A stretch of 14,795 nucleotides of DNA, taken from JBIOJM01 sp044450785 (GTDB lineage: Bacteria > Planctomycetota > Planctomycetia > Isosphaerales > Isosphaeraceae). Position 1 is the first letter of the stretch. Each line of letters opens with the position of its first letter. A program made the translations under genes and the position numbers. The notes beneath the pieces are model-generated. The model saw only the letters and a program-made list of their open reading frames with translations, was not told the origin of the DNA and made no database searches. The DNA lies in assembly GCA_044450785.1 (NCBI GenBank), contig JBIOJM010000260.1, positions 1-14,795 of the forward strand, in the 5' to 3' direction. Shown here piece by piece: positions 1 through 7,308 of the stretch.

Positions 1-156
1 CCCGAAGGTTTTGTCGCGTGCGACCGAGCGATAGCGAGCCTGGAGGGGAACCGCCCCGATTGGGATCGCACAATGTGCATGCGTACCGGAGACAAAAAAT
101 CCGGCCGTCGAACCAAAACCGGCCTACGCGCGTCTGATCTCCAGGTCGTAGGATAA
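1..156 (+). other. Open frame entering from left edge, unrecognised
   Basis: Frame 1 is open from the first base to a TAA at 154-156, giving about 51 codons with no visible start. The translation is hydrophilic and rich in Arg, Lys and Asp, and I recognise no family. It could be the 3' end of a gene that begins before the window, a decayed or repeated sequence, or chance in high-GC DNA. Codon third positions are only moderately GC-rich, which argues weakly against a conserved gene. The stretch from 157 to the next gene holds only a possible promoter element and a ribosome binding site. Confidence 0.25.
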
Positions 157-190
157 AGGATCTGAGAAATGTTCGGAGCATAAAGTGTTT

Positions 191-219
191 GATAATCAGG
201 ATCTAACTCGAGCATGAGG
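191..219 (+). promoter_or_regulatory. Possible -10 box and Shine-Dalgarno of the WD40 gene
   Basis: GATAAT at 191-196 resembles a -10 box, but no convincing -35 box lies 16-18 bp upstream, so the promoter call is weak. GAGG at 216-219 sits 8 nt before the ATG at 228 and is a normal Shine-Dalgarno site, which supports that start. Confidence 0.3.
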
Positions 220-227
220 TACCTTCC

Positions 228-2012
228 ATGAGACTTGGTCGCGCGCGGATTACAATCCGGAGTCTCTTGCGCGTGGCGGCGACCGCCACCATGCTGGCAC
301 CGCCCTTCTGGATTGCCGCGCTGGCGCAGTCTCAATTGTCGAAGCCCACGCTGACTCCGGTCCGCCTCGTTGATGCCCGAGGCCGGCCGGTCGCCGGCGC
401 GGGTGTGGCTGACTTCTTCTGGAGGGACAACGACCGAGAGTCCGCTTTCACACCCACGGAATCCACTGCACTGAAGACTACGGATGATCGTGGCGAAGCC
501 TTGCTCAAGCTCGAGATCCCGGGACACCTCGATGGGGGGGCCATCTTTGCGATCCGACAGGGGAGGGGGCGTCCCCTCGTCGGACTTCGCAAGGTCACGC
601 GCGAGGAGATCGGCAAGCCGATCACCATCGGGATGTATCCGGCCTGCCGCGTGCTCTTCCGGATCGACAGCGCGGGGCTTCCGGCCCTGGAAAAAAAATT
701 CAATGCCGAACTGACTGGTCCGGGCTGGTGGCGCGCGGCCTACCTGAGGCTGGGCGATGACTTCCGGGCTCCGCGCCCCCTGTTCACTTGCTCGACGAAT
801 GGCGCGCTCGAGTTCCTCCTGCCACCCGGGCGGTTCACAATTTTTGCCTATGGCAACGACGTGAAGCCGCTGGAACTCCCCGTCGAGATCAAGCCAGACG
901 ACCGCGAGCTGCTCCTTGGCACGATCGATCTGGCCCCCTCCGAGGGTGCCGAACAGGGATTGTTTCCCGACCATCGTCGGGTGAAGATGAACAAGGATAA
1001 TGACGATCATACGTCTATGTTACGCCGCATTCATCACATCTCGTTGCATGGCAGCGCCCAGGGTGCTCAGGACATTGCCTTCTCACCCGATGGCAAGATC
1101 CTGGCGACGGCGCACGGGTATAACGCGGACCCCGGCGAGGTGAAGCTGTGGGACTGGGCGACAGGCGCGCAGGTCGCGACGTTGACCGTTAGCGGCAACC
1201 GCGTACTGCAGGTGGCGTTCTCGCCGGACGGTAAGGTCCTGGCAGGACTGAGCTCCGCGCCGAGGGAGCCCGGGTCATCGTGGGGGATCGTCCTCTGGGA
1301 CATCGCGTCGCGCCGCAAAATGCGGACACTCGGCGGCCATACGGGAGCGATCCTGGGCTTGGCTTCCTCGCCCGACGGCAAGTCCCTGGCGTCCAGCGGC
1401 GCGGACAAGACGACGCGGTTCTGGGATGTCGCGAGCGGGCGCGAGAACGGCCGAATCGGGGGCAACGGCGTGTGGGGCCAGTCGCTTGTGTTTGCACCCG
1501 ATGGCCGGACCTTGGCGGTCGGATCCGGGCAGACCATCAAGTTGTGGGACGTCGCCGGTGATCGCCTGCGCGCCACACTGGAGGCCGAGACCGAGCGGTT
1601 CACGGTCGAGTCGGTCGCCTATTCGCCGGATGGCCGAACGTTGGCCGCAGCCGGCTCGACGTACGAGCCCATGAGAAAATCTCAGGAAGGGCAGGTGCGG
1701 TTGTACGACGTCGCGCACGAGCCGATCAGGCGACGTGCCGTTCTGACGTTTGATAGCAAGGAACCCGGGATACCGAACCCAGCGCCTCCCCTCTACAGCG
1801 ACGTCGCATTCACACCGGACGGCCGCCGCGTGATCGCCGTCGCGATCCCGAATGTCAGGACATGGGACGTTGCGACCGGGATCGAGCAAGACGCCTTCCA
1901 GCGTGGTGGCCCGAGCGGTCCCTCCGATCGGCTCGCTGTCTCGCGGGACGGCCGATGGCTAGCGATCACCGGCCCGCATGGGGTCGACGTTGTGGACATC
2001 CCGCCGTCCTAA
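228..2012 (+). CDS. Secreted seven-blade WD40 repeat protein
   Basis: Predicted 594-residue exported protein. Residues 1-34 form a signal peptide: an Arg-rich start, a hydrophobic core and an Ala-Leu-Ala-Gln cleavage region. Residues about 40-235 look like a carboxypeptidase-regulatory/Ig-like beta domain (LVDARGRPVAGAGV near its start). WD40 repeats follow, each with an F/YSPDGK/R motif and a closing WD or YD: blades begin near residues 282, 328, 377, 419, 462, 524 and 568. Seven blades are enough for one closed beta-propeller. Such propellers are protein-binding scaffolds; no catalytic residues are apparent and the partner is unknown. Secreted WD40 proteins are abundant in planctomycetes. 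The gene stands alone, convergent with moaB. Family confidence is high; the function is unassigned. Confidence 0.85.
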   Translation: MRLGRARITIRSLLRVAATATMLAPPFWIAALAQSQLSKPTLTPVRLVDARGRPVAGAGVADFFWRDNDRESAFTPTESTALKTTDDRGEALLKLEIPGHLDGGAIFAIRQGRGRPLVGLRKVTREEIGKPITIGMYPACRVLFRIDSAGLPALEKKFNAELTGPGWWRAAYLRLGDDFRAPRPLFTCSTNGALEFLLPPGRFTIFAYGNDVKPLELPVEIKPDDRELLLGTIDLAPSEGAEQGLFPDHRRVKMNKDNDDHTSMLRRIHHISLHGSAQGAQDIAFSPDGKILATAHGYNADPGEVKLWDWATGAQVATLTVSGNRVLQVAFSPDGKVLAGLSSAPREPGSSWGIVLWDIASRRKMRTLGGHTGAILGLASSPDGKSLASSGADKTTRFWDVASGRENGRIGGNGVWGQSLVFAPDGRTLAVGSGQTIKLWDVAGDRLRATLEAETERFTVESVAYSPDGRTLAAAGSTYEPMRKSQEGQVRLYDVAHEPIRRRAVLTFDSKEPGIPNPAPPLYSDVAFTPDGRRVIAVAIPNVRTWDVATGIEQDAFQRGGPSGPSDRLAVSRDGRWLAITGPHGVDVVDIPPS

Positions 2013-2117
2013 GCCCCGCGTGGCAATCGAGGCCAGGCCTTTTTTCTTGCTCTCCACCTTGAACCGTCGTGGAATACGTGCGTCCCGAGAAGAAGCTTTT
2101 CCCTTAACCGCACCCGT

Positions 2118-2630
2118 TCAACTCTTGCGCGCCTCGTGAACAATGTGCGGCAGCTCTGGGAGAATGATCCGGCGCATCGCCAGCTCGACCGCCGCGCGTG
2201 AGCCCGGCATCACCAGGATCACCAATCTGTCGATCAAGCCGCCCACGGCCCGGCTCAAGACACACGCCGGCCCGATCTCGGCAAAGCTGAGCATTCGAAA
2301 AAGCTCGCCATAGCCAGGGAGGGGCTTGGTCAGGAGCGCGGAGACGGTTTCATAGGTTCGATCGCGCGAGCTGATGCCGGTTCCCCCGGTGACCAGAACC
2401 GCGTGCAGGTCGTCGCGCACACGCAGTGCCTCTAACAAAGAGCTCAGCCGCGCCGGCTCGTCAGGCACGATCGCCCGCTCGATCAGTCGATGCCCAGCTT
2501 CCTCGGCCAGGGCCACAATCAAGGCCCCGGAAGAGTCCGTCTCGATCGTTCGCGTGTCCGAAACCGTTACCACCGCCAAGTTCAACGACCCGCCAGCGGC
2601 AGCGCGATGCTCCAGAACTGCTCGACTCAT
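2118..2630 (-). CDS. moaB: MoaB/MogA-type molybdopterin biosynthesis protein
   Basis: This 170-residue protein matches the usual length of MoaB and carries the hallmarks of the MoaB/MogA fold: VTVSDTR at 21-27, the TGGTG loop at 81-85 with Asp90 just after it, PGYGELFR at 105-112, LSFAEIG near 114-120, and PGS at 142-144. Family members bind molybdopterin; MogA-type enzymes adenylylate it with Mg-ATP before molybdenum insertion, and MoaB may do the same or have diverged. It is a soluble cytoplasmic protein, probably a trimer or hexamer. The start is supported by GGAGAG about 8 nt upstream. No other molybdenum-cofactor gene is in the window, so the gene is isolated. MoaB versus MogA cannot be settled here; the length and LSFAEIG region favour MoaB. 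Confidence 0.9.
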   Translation of the reverse strand: MSRAVLEHRAAAGGSLNLAVVTVSDTRTIETDSSGALIVALAEEAGHRLIERAIVPDEPARLSSLLEALRVRDDLHAVLVTGGTGISSRDRTYETVSALLTKPLPGYGELFRMLSFAEIGPACVLSRAVGGLIDRLVILVMPGSRAAVELAMRRIILPELPHIVHEARKS

Positions 2631-2706
2631 GTCGTGATCTCTCCAACCTCTCAGATTAGTGCATGTTCCCCATTCTCACAAACGCAATGTCATATTCGGC
2701 CGTGGA

Positions 2707-2736
2707 TTGCGGGGGGGAGAACCGATCCTATACAAT
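2707..2736 (+). promoter_or_regulatory. Candidate promoter of the TPR/HEAT gene
   Basis: TACAAT at 2731-2736 is a good -10 box, within TATACAAT. A weak -35 (TTGCGG, 2707-2712) lies 18 bp upstream. The site is in the divergent spacer between moaB and the HEAT gene, about 50 bp before the preferred ATG at 2789. If real, it places the transcription start downstream of the ATG at 2663 and so excludes that start. Confidence 0.4.
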
Positions 2737-2788
2737 AGACTCTCCAGTCACGATACGTGGGGGACCGGGGCAACCGGAGGGCGTAGTT

Positions 2789-4171
2789 ATGGTCACGGCC
2801 GGTGCGCGACGGGGCCTTGTGGCGAAGACAAAGGCAGGCTGGGTTCTGGTTCTGGCTTGCGGGTCGTTTGCCCTCGGGTCAGACCCGTGGGTTGCGCGGG
2901 CCGATGTGATCATGCTCCGCGGGGGCGGACAGGTTCAGGGCAAGGTCGTGCCGGACCCCAAGGACAAAGACAAAGTGCAAGTGTGGCTGCTTCAGGGGCG
3001 AAAGCCGCTCTCGCTTCAGAAGACAAGAATCCTCGAGGTGATTCCCAAGGCCAGTCCGCTCGATGAGTACATGGTCAAGCAGAAGAAGACCGCGGAGACC
3101 GCCCAGGCCCAGTACGACTTCGGAACCTGGTGCGAACAAAACAAGCTGACCGATCTGGCACGGCTCCATTATGAGGCCGCACTGGCGATTGACAAATCTT
3201 TTGAGCCGGCACACCGGAAGCTCGGGCACATCTACCACGATGGCTCCTGGCTCACCCGCGACGAGTTGAGTGCCAGGCAGGGTCTCGTCAAGTACAAGGG
3301 GCGCTGGGTTTCCGCCGAGGAGAAGGCCAAGCGAGACGTCGAGGACCAGGCGCTCGCGGAACAGGCCGCATGGGTGCGCAGGATCAAGATCTTGCGGCAG
3401 GCGATCGTGAACGGTCCCACCGACCGGCGGCGCGAGGCCGAGGCCCAGTTGATGGCCATCCGCGAGGCCGAAGCGGTCGTGCCCTTACTCCGGGTCCTGG
3501 GCAATGACGAACCGGCCCAACGAATCCTGCTGGCCCAGGTGCTGTCCGCGATTCCCGCTCGAGAGGCGACCGCGGCCCTGGTCAAGCAGATCCTGGCCGA
3601 GCCTCTCTCCTCGGTTCGGGCCGTCGTTTACGATAAGCTCAAGGACCGCGACGATCCAAGCGCGGTCCCGCGGTTGGTCAAAGCCTTGTCTTCGTCGGAC
3701 ATCATGGTGATCAACCGCGCCGCCTGGACGCTGGGCAACCTGGGCGCCGTCGAGGCCGTTCCCAGGCTGATCCCGGTGCTGGTGAGCACCGAGGATCAGA
3801 TCGTCATGGTCCAGCCGGGCACTGGCAACGCGGGCGCGGTCGGTGGTTCCGGTTCGGTACCGCTCCGTATGAACAATAGCAACATTGCTCTGCTGACCCC
3901 GCCGGTCGCGAGCCAAGGGGTGGTCGCGTACGGGTCGATGTCCGCTCCCTACTATGCTCTTCCGCGGGCTGTGGTCCTGGATCCAGGCGCCCAGATCCGG
4001 CAGCCGGAACCTCGGGTCGCGACCTTCAGTTATCGGAATGTCGAGGTCCTTACCGCCTTGCAGAAGATGACGCGCCAGGATTTTGGTTACGACATGCAGG
4101 CCTGGCGAGACTGGGTCAGCCGCAAGTACAATCCCAACCCCAGACCGGCACGTCGCGTCCCGCAGCCATGA
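2789..4171 (+). CDS. Secreted TPR/HEAT-repeat protein
   Basis: Predicted 460-residue exported protein. An in-frame ATG exists at 2663, but the ATG at 2789 is preferred: GGAGGG lies 7 nt upstream, a promoter-like -10 lies between the two, and the start exposes a signal peptide (residues 1-38, Lys/Arg-rich start, hydrophobic core around 18-30, ARA cleavage region). Residues about 40-85 resemble a small beta domain of the kind seen before TPRs. A TPR-like helical pair lies at about 103-148, then a charged Lys/Glu-rich linker with KYKGRWVSAEEK near 168-179. HEAT-like repeats span about 215-335 (VVPLLRVLGNDE, AVPRLVKALSSSD, AVPRLIPVLVSTED). After a Gly/Ser/Val-rich linker, the C-terminus carries FGYDMQAWRDWV, a motif common at the end of planctomycete HEAT proteins. 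Its role is probably scaffolding; the partner is unknown. Confidence 0.8.
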   Translation: MVTAGARRGLVAKTKAGWVLVLACGSFALGSDPWVARADVIMLRGGGQVQGKVVPDPKDKDKVQVWLLQGRKPLSLQKTRILEVIPKASPLDEYMVKQKKTAETAQAQYDFGTWCEQNKLTDLARLHYEAALAIDKSFEPAHRKLGHIYHDGSWLTRDELSARQGLVKYKGRWVSAEEKAKRDVEDQALAEQAAWVRRIKILRQAIVNGPTDRRREAEAQLMAIREAEAVVPLLRVLGNDEPAQRILLAQVLSAIPAREATAALVKQILAEPLSSVRAVVYDKLKDRDDPSAVPRLVKALSSSDIMVINRAAWTLGNLGAVEAVPRLIPVLVSTEDQIVMVQPGTGNAGAVGGSGSVPLRMNNSNIALLTPPVASQGVVAYGSMSAPYYALPRAVVLDPGAQIRQPEPRVATFSYRNVEVLTALQKMTRQDFGYDMQAWRDWVSRKYNPNPRPARRVPQP

Positions 4172-4205
4172 CCCGACTCCGGCCGGCCCGCGCACCCGGC
4201 ACGAC

Positions 4206-4223
4206 CCCAACCCAACCCAACCC
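4206..4223 (+). repeat. CCCAA pentamer tandem repeat
   Basis: Three copies of CCCAA followed by CCC lie between the HEAT stop codon (4169-4171) and the glycosylase start. The low-complexity sequence makes it unlikely that this stretch is translated as a conserved N-terminus of the glycosylase. Confidence 0.6.
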
Positions 4224-4262
4224 GGCACGGCTCCGGCTCCTCCTCACGTCGAGGTCACGACC

Positions 4263-5252
4263 GTGGTCGACGACTGGAACGCCGATCTGGAACGTCGAGC
4301 TTTGGTCCGAGCTCTTCGCCAGCGGCTCGAATCGCTGGTTCGAGCCGGCCTTGACGGCATCCCCGCGCCGCCGCGCCGGGCTGTATCGAACGATCAGCCG
4401 GTTCGTCACGGCGAACCGCCCATGCGACAGCTCGAGGCGGTGGCCGAACAGCCGCCACCGCGCAGTGTTCTGAGCGACGAACGACAGCCACGATCCCTCT
4501 TGCCGCAGTCGGTTTCACCGCCGAGGGCCTTTCCTCCGGCGCAGCCGGCATTTACCCTCTCTCCGCGGGAACGGTTGGCCGGCGCGTCTCCAATCCCCGC
4601 GGTAGCCTCGTTATTCGGCGCGGCCGACTTTGAGATCGCCCCGGTGCCGGCCTGCGACCGGCCGGCAATGCTCGATGCCCTGGCGGCCGACGTGGCCGTC
4701 TGCCGGAAGTGCCCGCACCTGGCGGACACCCGCACGCAGACCGTTTTCGGCACCGGCTCGCCCGAGACTCGCCTGATGTTCGTCGGCGAGGCCCCCGGTG
4801 CCGACGAGGATCGCCTGGGTGAACCGTTCGTCGGTCGAGCCGGCCAACTGCTGACCGACATGATCACCAAGGGGATGGGCCTGTCGCGCGATCAAGTCTA
4901 CATCGCCAACATCCTCAAGTGCCGTCCCCCCGAAAACCGCACCCCCACGGTCGAGGAGTCGGCCAACTGCCTCGGTTATCTGGAACAGCAGATCGCCATC
5001 ATCCGGCCCGCGTTCCTCTGCCTCCTCGGCCGGGTCGCCGTGCAGGCACTCTTGAATACCACCCTCTCCATGAGCAAGCTCCGCGGCAAGTGGCATCGCT
5101 ACCGCGGTATCCCCACCATGGTCACTTACCACCCGGCCTATCTGCTGCGAAAACCGGAGTTCAAGAGGGAGACGTGGGAAGACCTTCAGATGCTCATGAG
5201 AGAGATGGGTTTGCAAGCCCCGCGCCGGTCGGGTCGAGACAGCGGGGAGTAG
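4263..5252 (+). CDS. Family-4 (UdgA-type) uracil-DNA glycosylase
   Basis: Removes uracil from DNA, leaving an abasic site for base-excision repair. The core begins near residue 135. It has the four cysteines of the family-4 iron-sulphur cluster: C147 and C150 (CRKC), C220 (KCRPP) and C236, the last pair 15 residues apart as in characterised family-4 enzymes. Motif 1 is GEAPGADED (175-183) and motif 2 is HPAYLL, with His290. Residues 1-130 are an extra N-terminal region: a short helical start, then a Pro/Arg-rich, probably disordered linker. The start chosen is the GTG at 4263 with GAGG 8 nt upstream (329 aa). An ATG at 4083 would add 60 residues but overlaps the HEAT gene and crosses a simple repeat. 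It lies 91 nt downstream of the HEAT gene, possibly co-transcribed. Confidence 0.92.
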   Translation: MVDDWNADLERRALVRALRQRLESLVRAGLDGIPAPPRRAVSNDQPVRHGEPPMRQLEAVAEQPPPRSVLSDERQPRSLLPQSVSPPRAFPPAQPAFTLSPRERLAGASPIPAVASLFGAADFEIAPVPACDRPAMLDALAADVAVCRKCPHLADTRTQTVFGTGSPETRLMFVGEAPGADEDRLGEPFVGRAGQLLTDMITKGMGLSRDQVYIANILKCRPPENRTPTVEESANCLGYLEQQIAIIRPAFLCLLGRVAVQALLNTTLSMSKLRGKWHRYRGIPTMVTYHPAYLLRKPEFKRETWEDLQMLMREMGLQAPRRSGRDSGE

Positions 5253-5270
5253 TAGACAGCAGGCAGTGAG

Positions 5271-5296
5271 AAGGAGCCATGAAGGAATGGCTTCTT
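5271..5296. terminator. Hairpin in convergent spacer, possible bidirectional terminator
   Basis: AAGGAGCCAT (5271-5280) pairs with ATGGCTTCTT (5287-5296) around a 6-nt loop: a 10-bp stem with one G-U pair. It lies between the convergent stop codons of the glycosylase (5252) and the transketolase C-subunit (5330). No long U-run follows on either strand, so intrinsic termination is plausible, not proven. Confidence 0.45.
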
Positions 5297-5324
5297 GTCC
5301 GTTGATTGACAGCCAGGGTTCTTG

Positions 5325-5349
5325 ACTGCCTACTGCCTACTGCCTACTG
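5325..5349 (+). repeat. Heptanucleotide tandem repeat (ACTGCCT)n
   Basis: ACTGCCT occurs three times in perfect tandem at 5325-5345, followed by ACTG (5346-5349). A degenerate inverted relative (ACAGCAGGCAGT, from 5256) flanks the other side of the hairpin at 5271-5296. The repeat overlaps the end of the transketolase C-subunit gene on the minus strand and encodes its final residues and TAG stop. Confidence 0.8.
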
Positions 5350-6325
5350 TGCTCTTGGCTGACGCGGCGGCCCGGGCGGCCTCGGCGACCTTGGCGGCGG
5401 TCAGCCCGTACTTCTCGAGCAGCACATCAGGTGCTCCGCTTTCAGCGAAGTCGTCGCCAAGATTGACGAATCGGATGGGGACGGGGTGTGCCAGGGCGAC
5501 GGTCATGGCGACGACGCTGCCCAGGCCGCCGTGTGCCAGGTGTTCCTCGGCGACGACCAGCGCGCCGGTCTCGCGCGTGGCGGCCTCAAGCGCCGCGCGA
5601 TCGATCGGCTTGACAGTGTGCATATCGAGCACGCGGGCGGAGAGACCTTCTCCGGCCAGTGTCTCGGCGGCGTCGAGGGCCAGGGCGACCATCAGCCCGT
5701 TGGCCACGATGGTCACGTCGGAGCCGTCTCGGAGTCGATTCGCCTTGCCAATCTCGAAGGTTGGCGCTCCGCTGGTATAAATGCGCGGCACTTCGGGCCG
5801 CCCCACGCGGAGATAGACCGGCCCCCGGTGCTCGAGCATCGCCGCGGTCGCGGACCTGGTCGACTCCTCGTCGGCCGGCACGATCACCACGAAGCCAGGC
5901 AGCGCGCACGCCAGCGCGATGTCCTCGATCCCCATCTGGGATGCGCCATCCTCGCCGATCGAAATGCCCGCGTGGCTTCCCACCACCTTGACGTTCAGAC
6001 CAGGATAGGCCACCGACATCCGGAGCTGATCGTAGGCATTGCAGGTGATGAACGCCGCGAAGCTGGCGATCACGCTGGTCTTGCCCGAGGCGGCCAGTCC
6101 CGCGGCGACCCCCACCAGGTTGCTCTCCGCAATCCCGATGTTGAAGAACCGGTCGGGGTACTTCTTGCCGAACCACTCGGTCCGGGTCGAGTTGCTCACG
6201 TCGGCGTCGACCACGATGACGCTGGGATAGTCGGCGCCCAGCGCTTCGAGCGCCCGTCCGAACGCGTCTCGGGTCGCCTTGCCCAGTTCTCGTTTCGTCT
6301 GCAGCGCGGAGGAAGCTCCCGCCAT
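5330..6325 (-). CDS. Transketolase, C-terminal subunit
   Basis: 331-residue half of a split transketolase, carrying the pyrimidine-binding (Pyr) and C-terminal domains. The complex moves two-carbon ketol units between sugar phosphates in the non-oxidative pentose phosphate pathway, using thiamine diphosphate. Visible family features are GIAESNLVGVAAGLA at 64-78 with the conserved cofactor-activating Glu67, SFAAFITCNAYDQLR at 88-102, and GSHAGISIGEDGASQMGIED at 116-135 with His118. A C-terminal transketolase domain follows (VVAEEHLAHGGLGS). The ATG has AAAGGTGA about 8 nt upstream. The stop and the last residues (TVGSRQ) are encoded by a tandem heptamer repeat, so the extreme C-terminus is probably not conserved. 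It lies 143 nt after the N-subunit gene in the same direction, presumably one operon. A DXS or pyruvate dehydrogenase E1-beta identity is less likely given the adjacent N-subunit. Confidence 0.93.
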   Translation of the reverse strand: MAGASSALQTKRELGKATRDAFGRALEALGADYPSVIVVDADVSNSTRTEWFGKKYPDRFFNIGIAESNLVGVAAGLAASGKTSVIASFAAFITCNAYDQLRMSVAYPGLNVKVVGSHAGISIGEDGASQMGIEDIALACALPGFVVIVPADEESTRSATAAMLEHRGPVYLRVGRPEVPRIYTSGAPTFEIGKANRLRDGSDVTIVANGLMVALALDAAETLAGEGLSARVLDMHTVKPIDRAALEAATRETGALVVAEEHLAHGGLGSVVAMTVALAHPVPIRFVNLGDDFAESGAPDVLLEKYGLTAAKVAEAARAAASAKSTVGSRQ

Positions 6326-6468
6326 GAGTGATCACCTTTCGCGACCGGCGTCAATCAGGAATCCGTATGGTGACCCAGCATCCAGCACGCGTGATTTTCA
6401 GACCTGGGCGGGATGCCCGCACCACAACGAGGATCGAAAACGGCTCGAATTCTTTTTGTCTCAGCTCC

Positions 6469-7308
6469 TTACTCACATCCCGTTGCGACCTCGGCCAGGG
6501 CTTCGTCGAGGTACTTGGCGGGCACGGGCTTGCCGTGGAAGTTCGTGTCGCCCAGTTTACGGAGCAAATCAAGAATGCCCTGACCCTTGTGGGTGAGCGC
6601 GACGACGCAACTGGGCTGGCCCTCGACGGCGCGAGCTCGCTCGAGCGCCTTGAGGACCTCACGGAGATCGTTGCCGTTGATGACCTGCGTGTTCCAGCCG
6701 AAGGCGGTGAACTTTCCGTCGATCGGGTCGAGGTTGAGGACGTCTTCGGCCGCACCCGTCTGCTGGAAGTGATTGCGATCGACGAAGAGGGTGAGGTTGT
6801 CAAGCTGGAACTTGGCGGCCGAGGCGGCCGCTTCCCAGTTCTGCCCTTCGCCAAGCTCGCCATCACCGGTCAGGACGTAGGTGTGATAGCTTCTCTTGTC
6901 GATCCGGGCGGCCAGCGCATGGCCGATGCCGATCGATAGCCCCTGGCCGAGCGAGCCCGTCGATGCCTCGACGCCGGGCAGACGCTTCATGTTGGGGTGT
7001 CCCTCGAGCGGGCTGCCAATCTTCCGCAGAGTCATGATCTCGTCGTGCGGGAAGTAGTCTGCTTGAGCGAGTGCTGCGTAGAGGACAGGCGCCGCATGCC
7101 CCTTGGAGAGGATGAAGCGGTCACGGTCCGGCCAGTGGGGGTTCTTGGGGTCGTGGCGCAGGAACCCGCCGAAATAGAGGGCCGTCACGATCTCGGTCGC
7201 CGACAGCGAGCTGCTGGGATGGCCTGAACCGGCCTCCGTCGTCATCTTCAAGATGTCCTGGCGGATTGACTTGGCGCGGGCCAGTAGGGCGTCCAGGTTA
7301 TTGGGCAC
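6469..7308 (-). CDS. Transketolase, N-terminal subunit
   Basis: Half of a split transketolase that carries the thiamine-diphosphate pyrophosphate-binding (PP) domain; it needs the C-subunit encoded just downstream to be active. Conserved elements are GSGHP with His30, ILSKGHA with His71, LEGHPN with His104, and the cofactor/Mg motif starting GDGELGEGQNWEA at 148, closing with LFVDRN near 174-179. In this motif the usual NN or NG ending is DRN, as in other split N-subunits. The frame extends upstream to a TTG at 7332, but the GTG at 7308 is preferred: AGGAGG lies at 7317-7322, exactly 8 nt upstream. That gives 279 residues, normal for this subunit. It is first in a two-gene operon. No promoter is clear in the 300-nt leader, which holds a large inverted repeat. 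Confidence 0.93.
   Translation of the reverse strand: MPNNLDALLARAKSIRQDILKMTTEAGSGHPSSSLSATEIVTALYFGGFLRHDPKNPHWPDRDRFILSKGHAAPVLYAALAQADYFPHDEIMTLRKIGSPLEGHPNMKRLPGVEASTGSLGQGLSIGIGHALAARIDKRSYHTYVLTGDGELGEGQNWEAAASAAKFQLDNLTLFVDRNHFQQTGAAEDVLNLDPIDGKFTAFGWNTQVINGNDLREVLKALERARAVEGQPSCVVALTHKGQGILDLLRKLGDTNFHGKPVPAKYLDEALAEVATGCE

Noticed and set aside
2020..2046. Terminator-like T6 run after the WD40 gene
   Set aside because: The AGGCC/GGCCT match before it would leave a 1-nt loop, and the alternative TGGC/GCCA stem is only 4 bp, so no credible hairpin forms.
4083..4262. 60-residue upstream extension of the glycosylase from ATG 4083
   Set aside because: It overlaps the end of the HEAT gene, crosses a CCCAA simple repeat, and a GTG with a proper ribosome site follows.
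5325..5349. Heptamer array as a CRISPR-like repeat
   Set aside because: Units are contiguous with no spacers and far too short for CRISPR.
5486..6331. 281-codon plus-strand frame opposite the transketolase C-subunit
   Set aside because: It is an antisense shadow of a strongly conserved gene in high-GC DNA, with no family signature.
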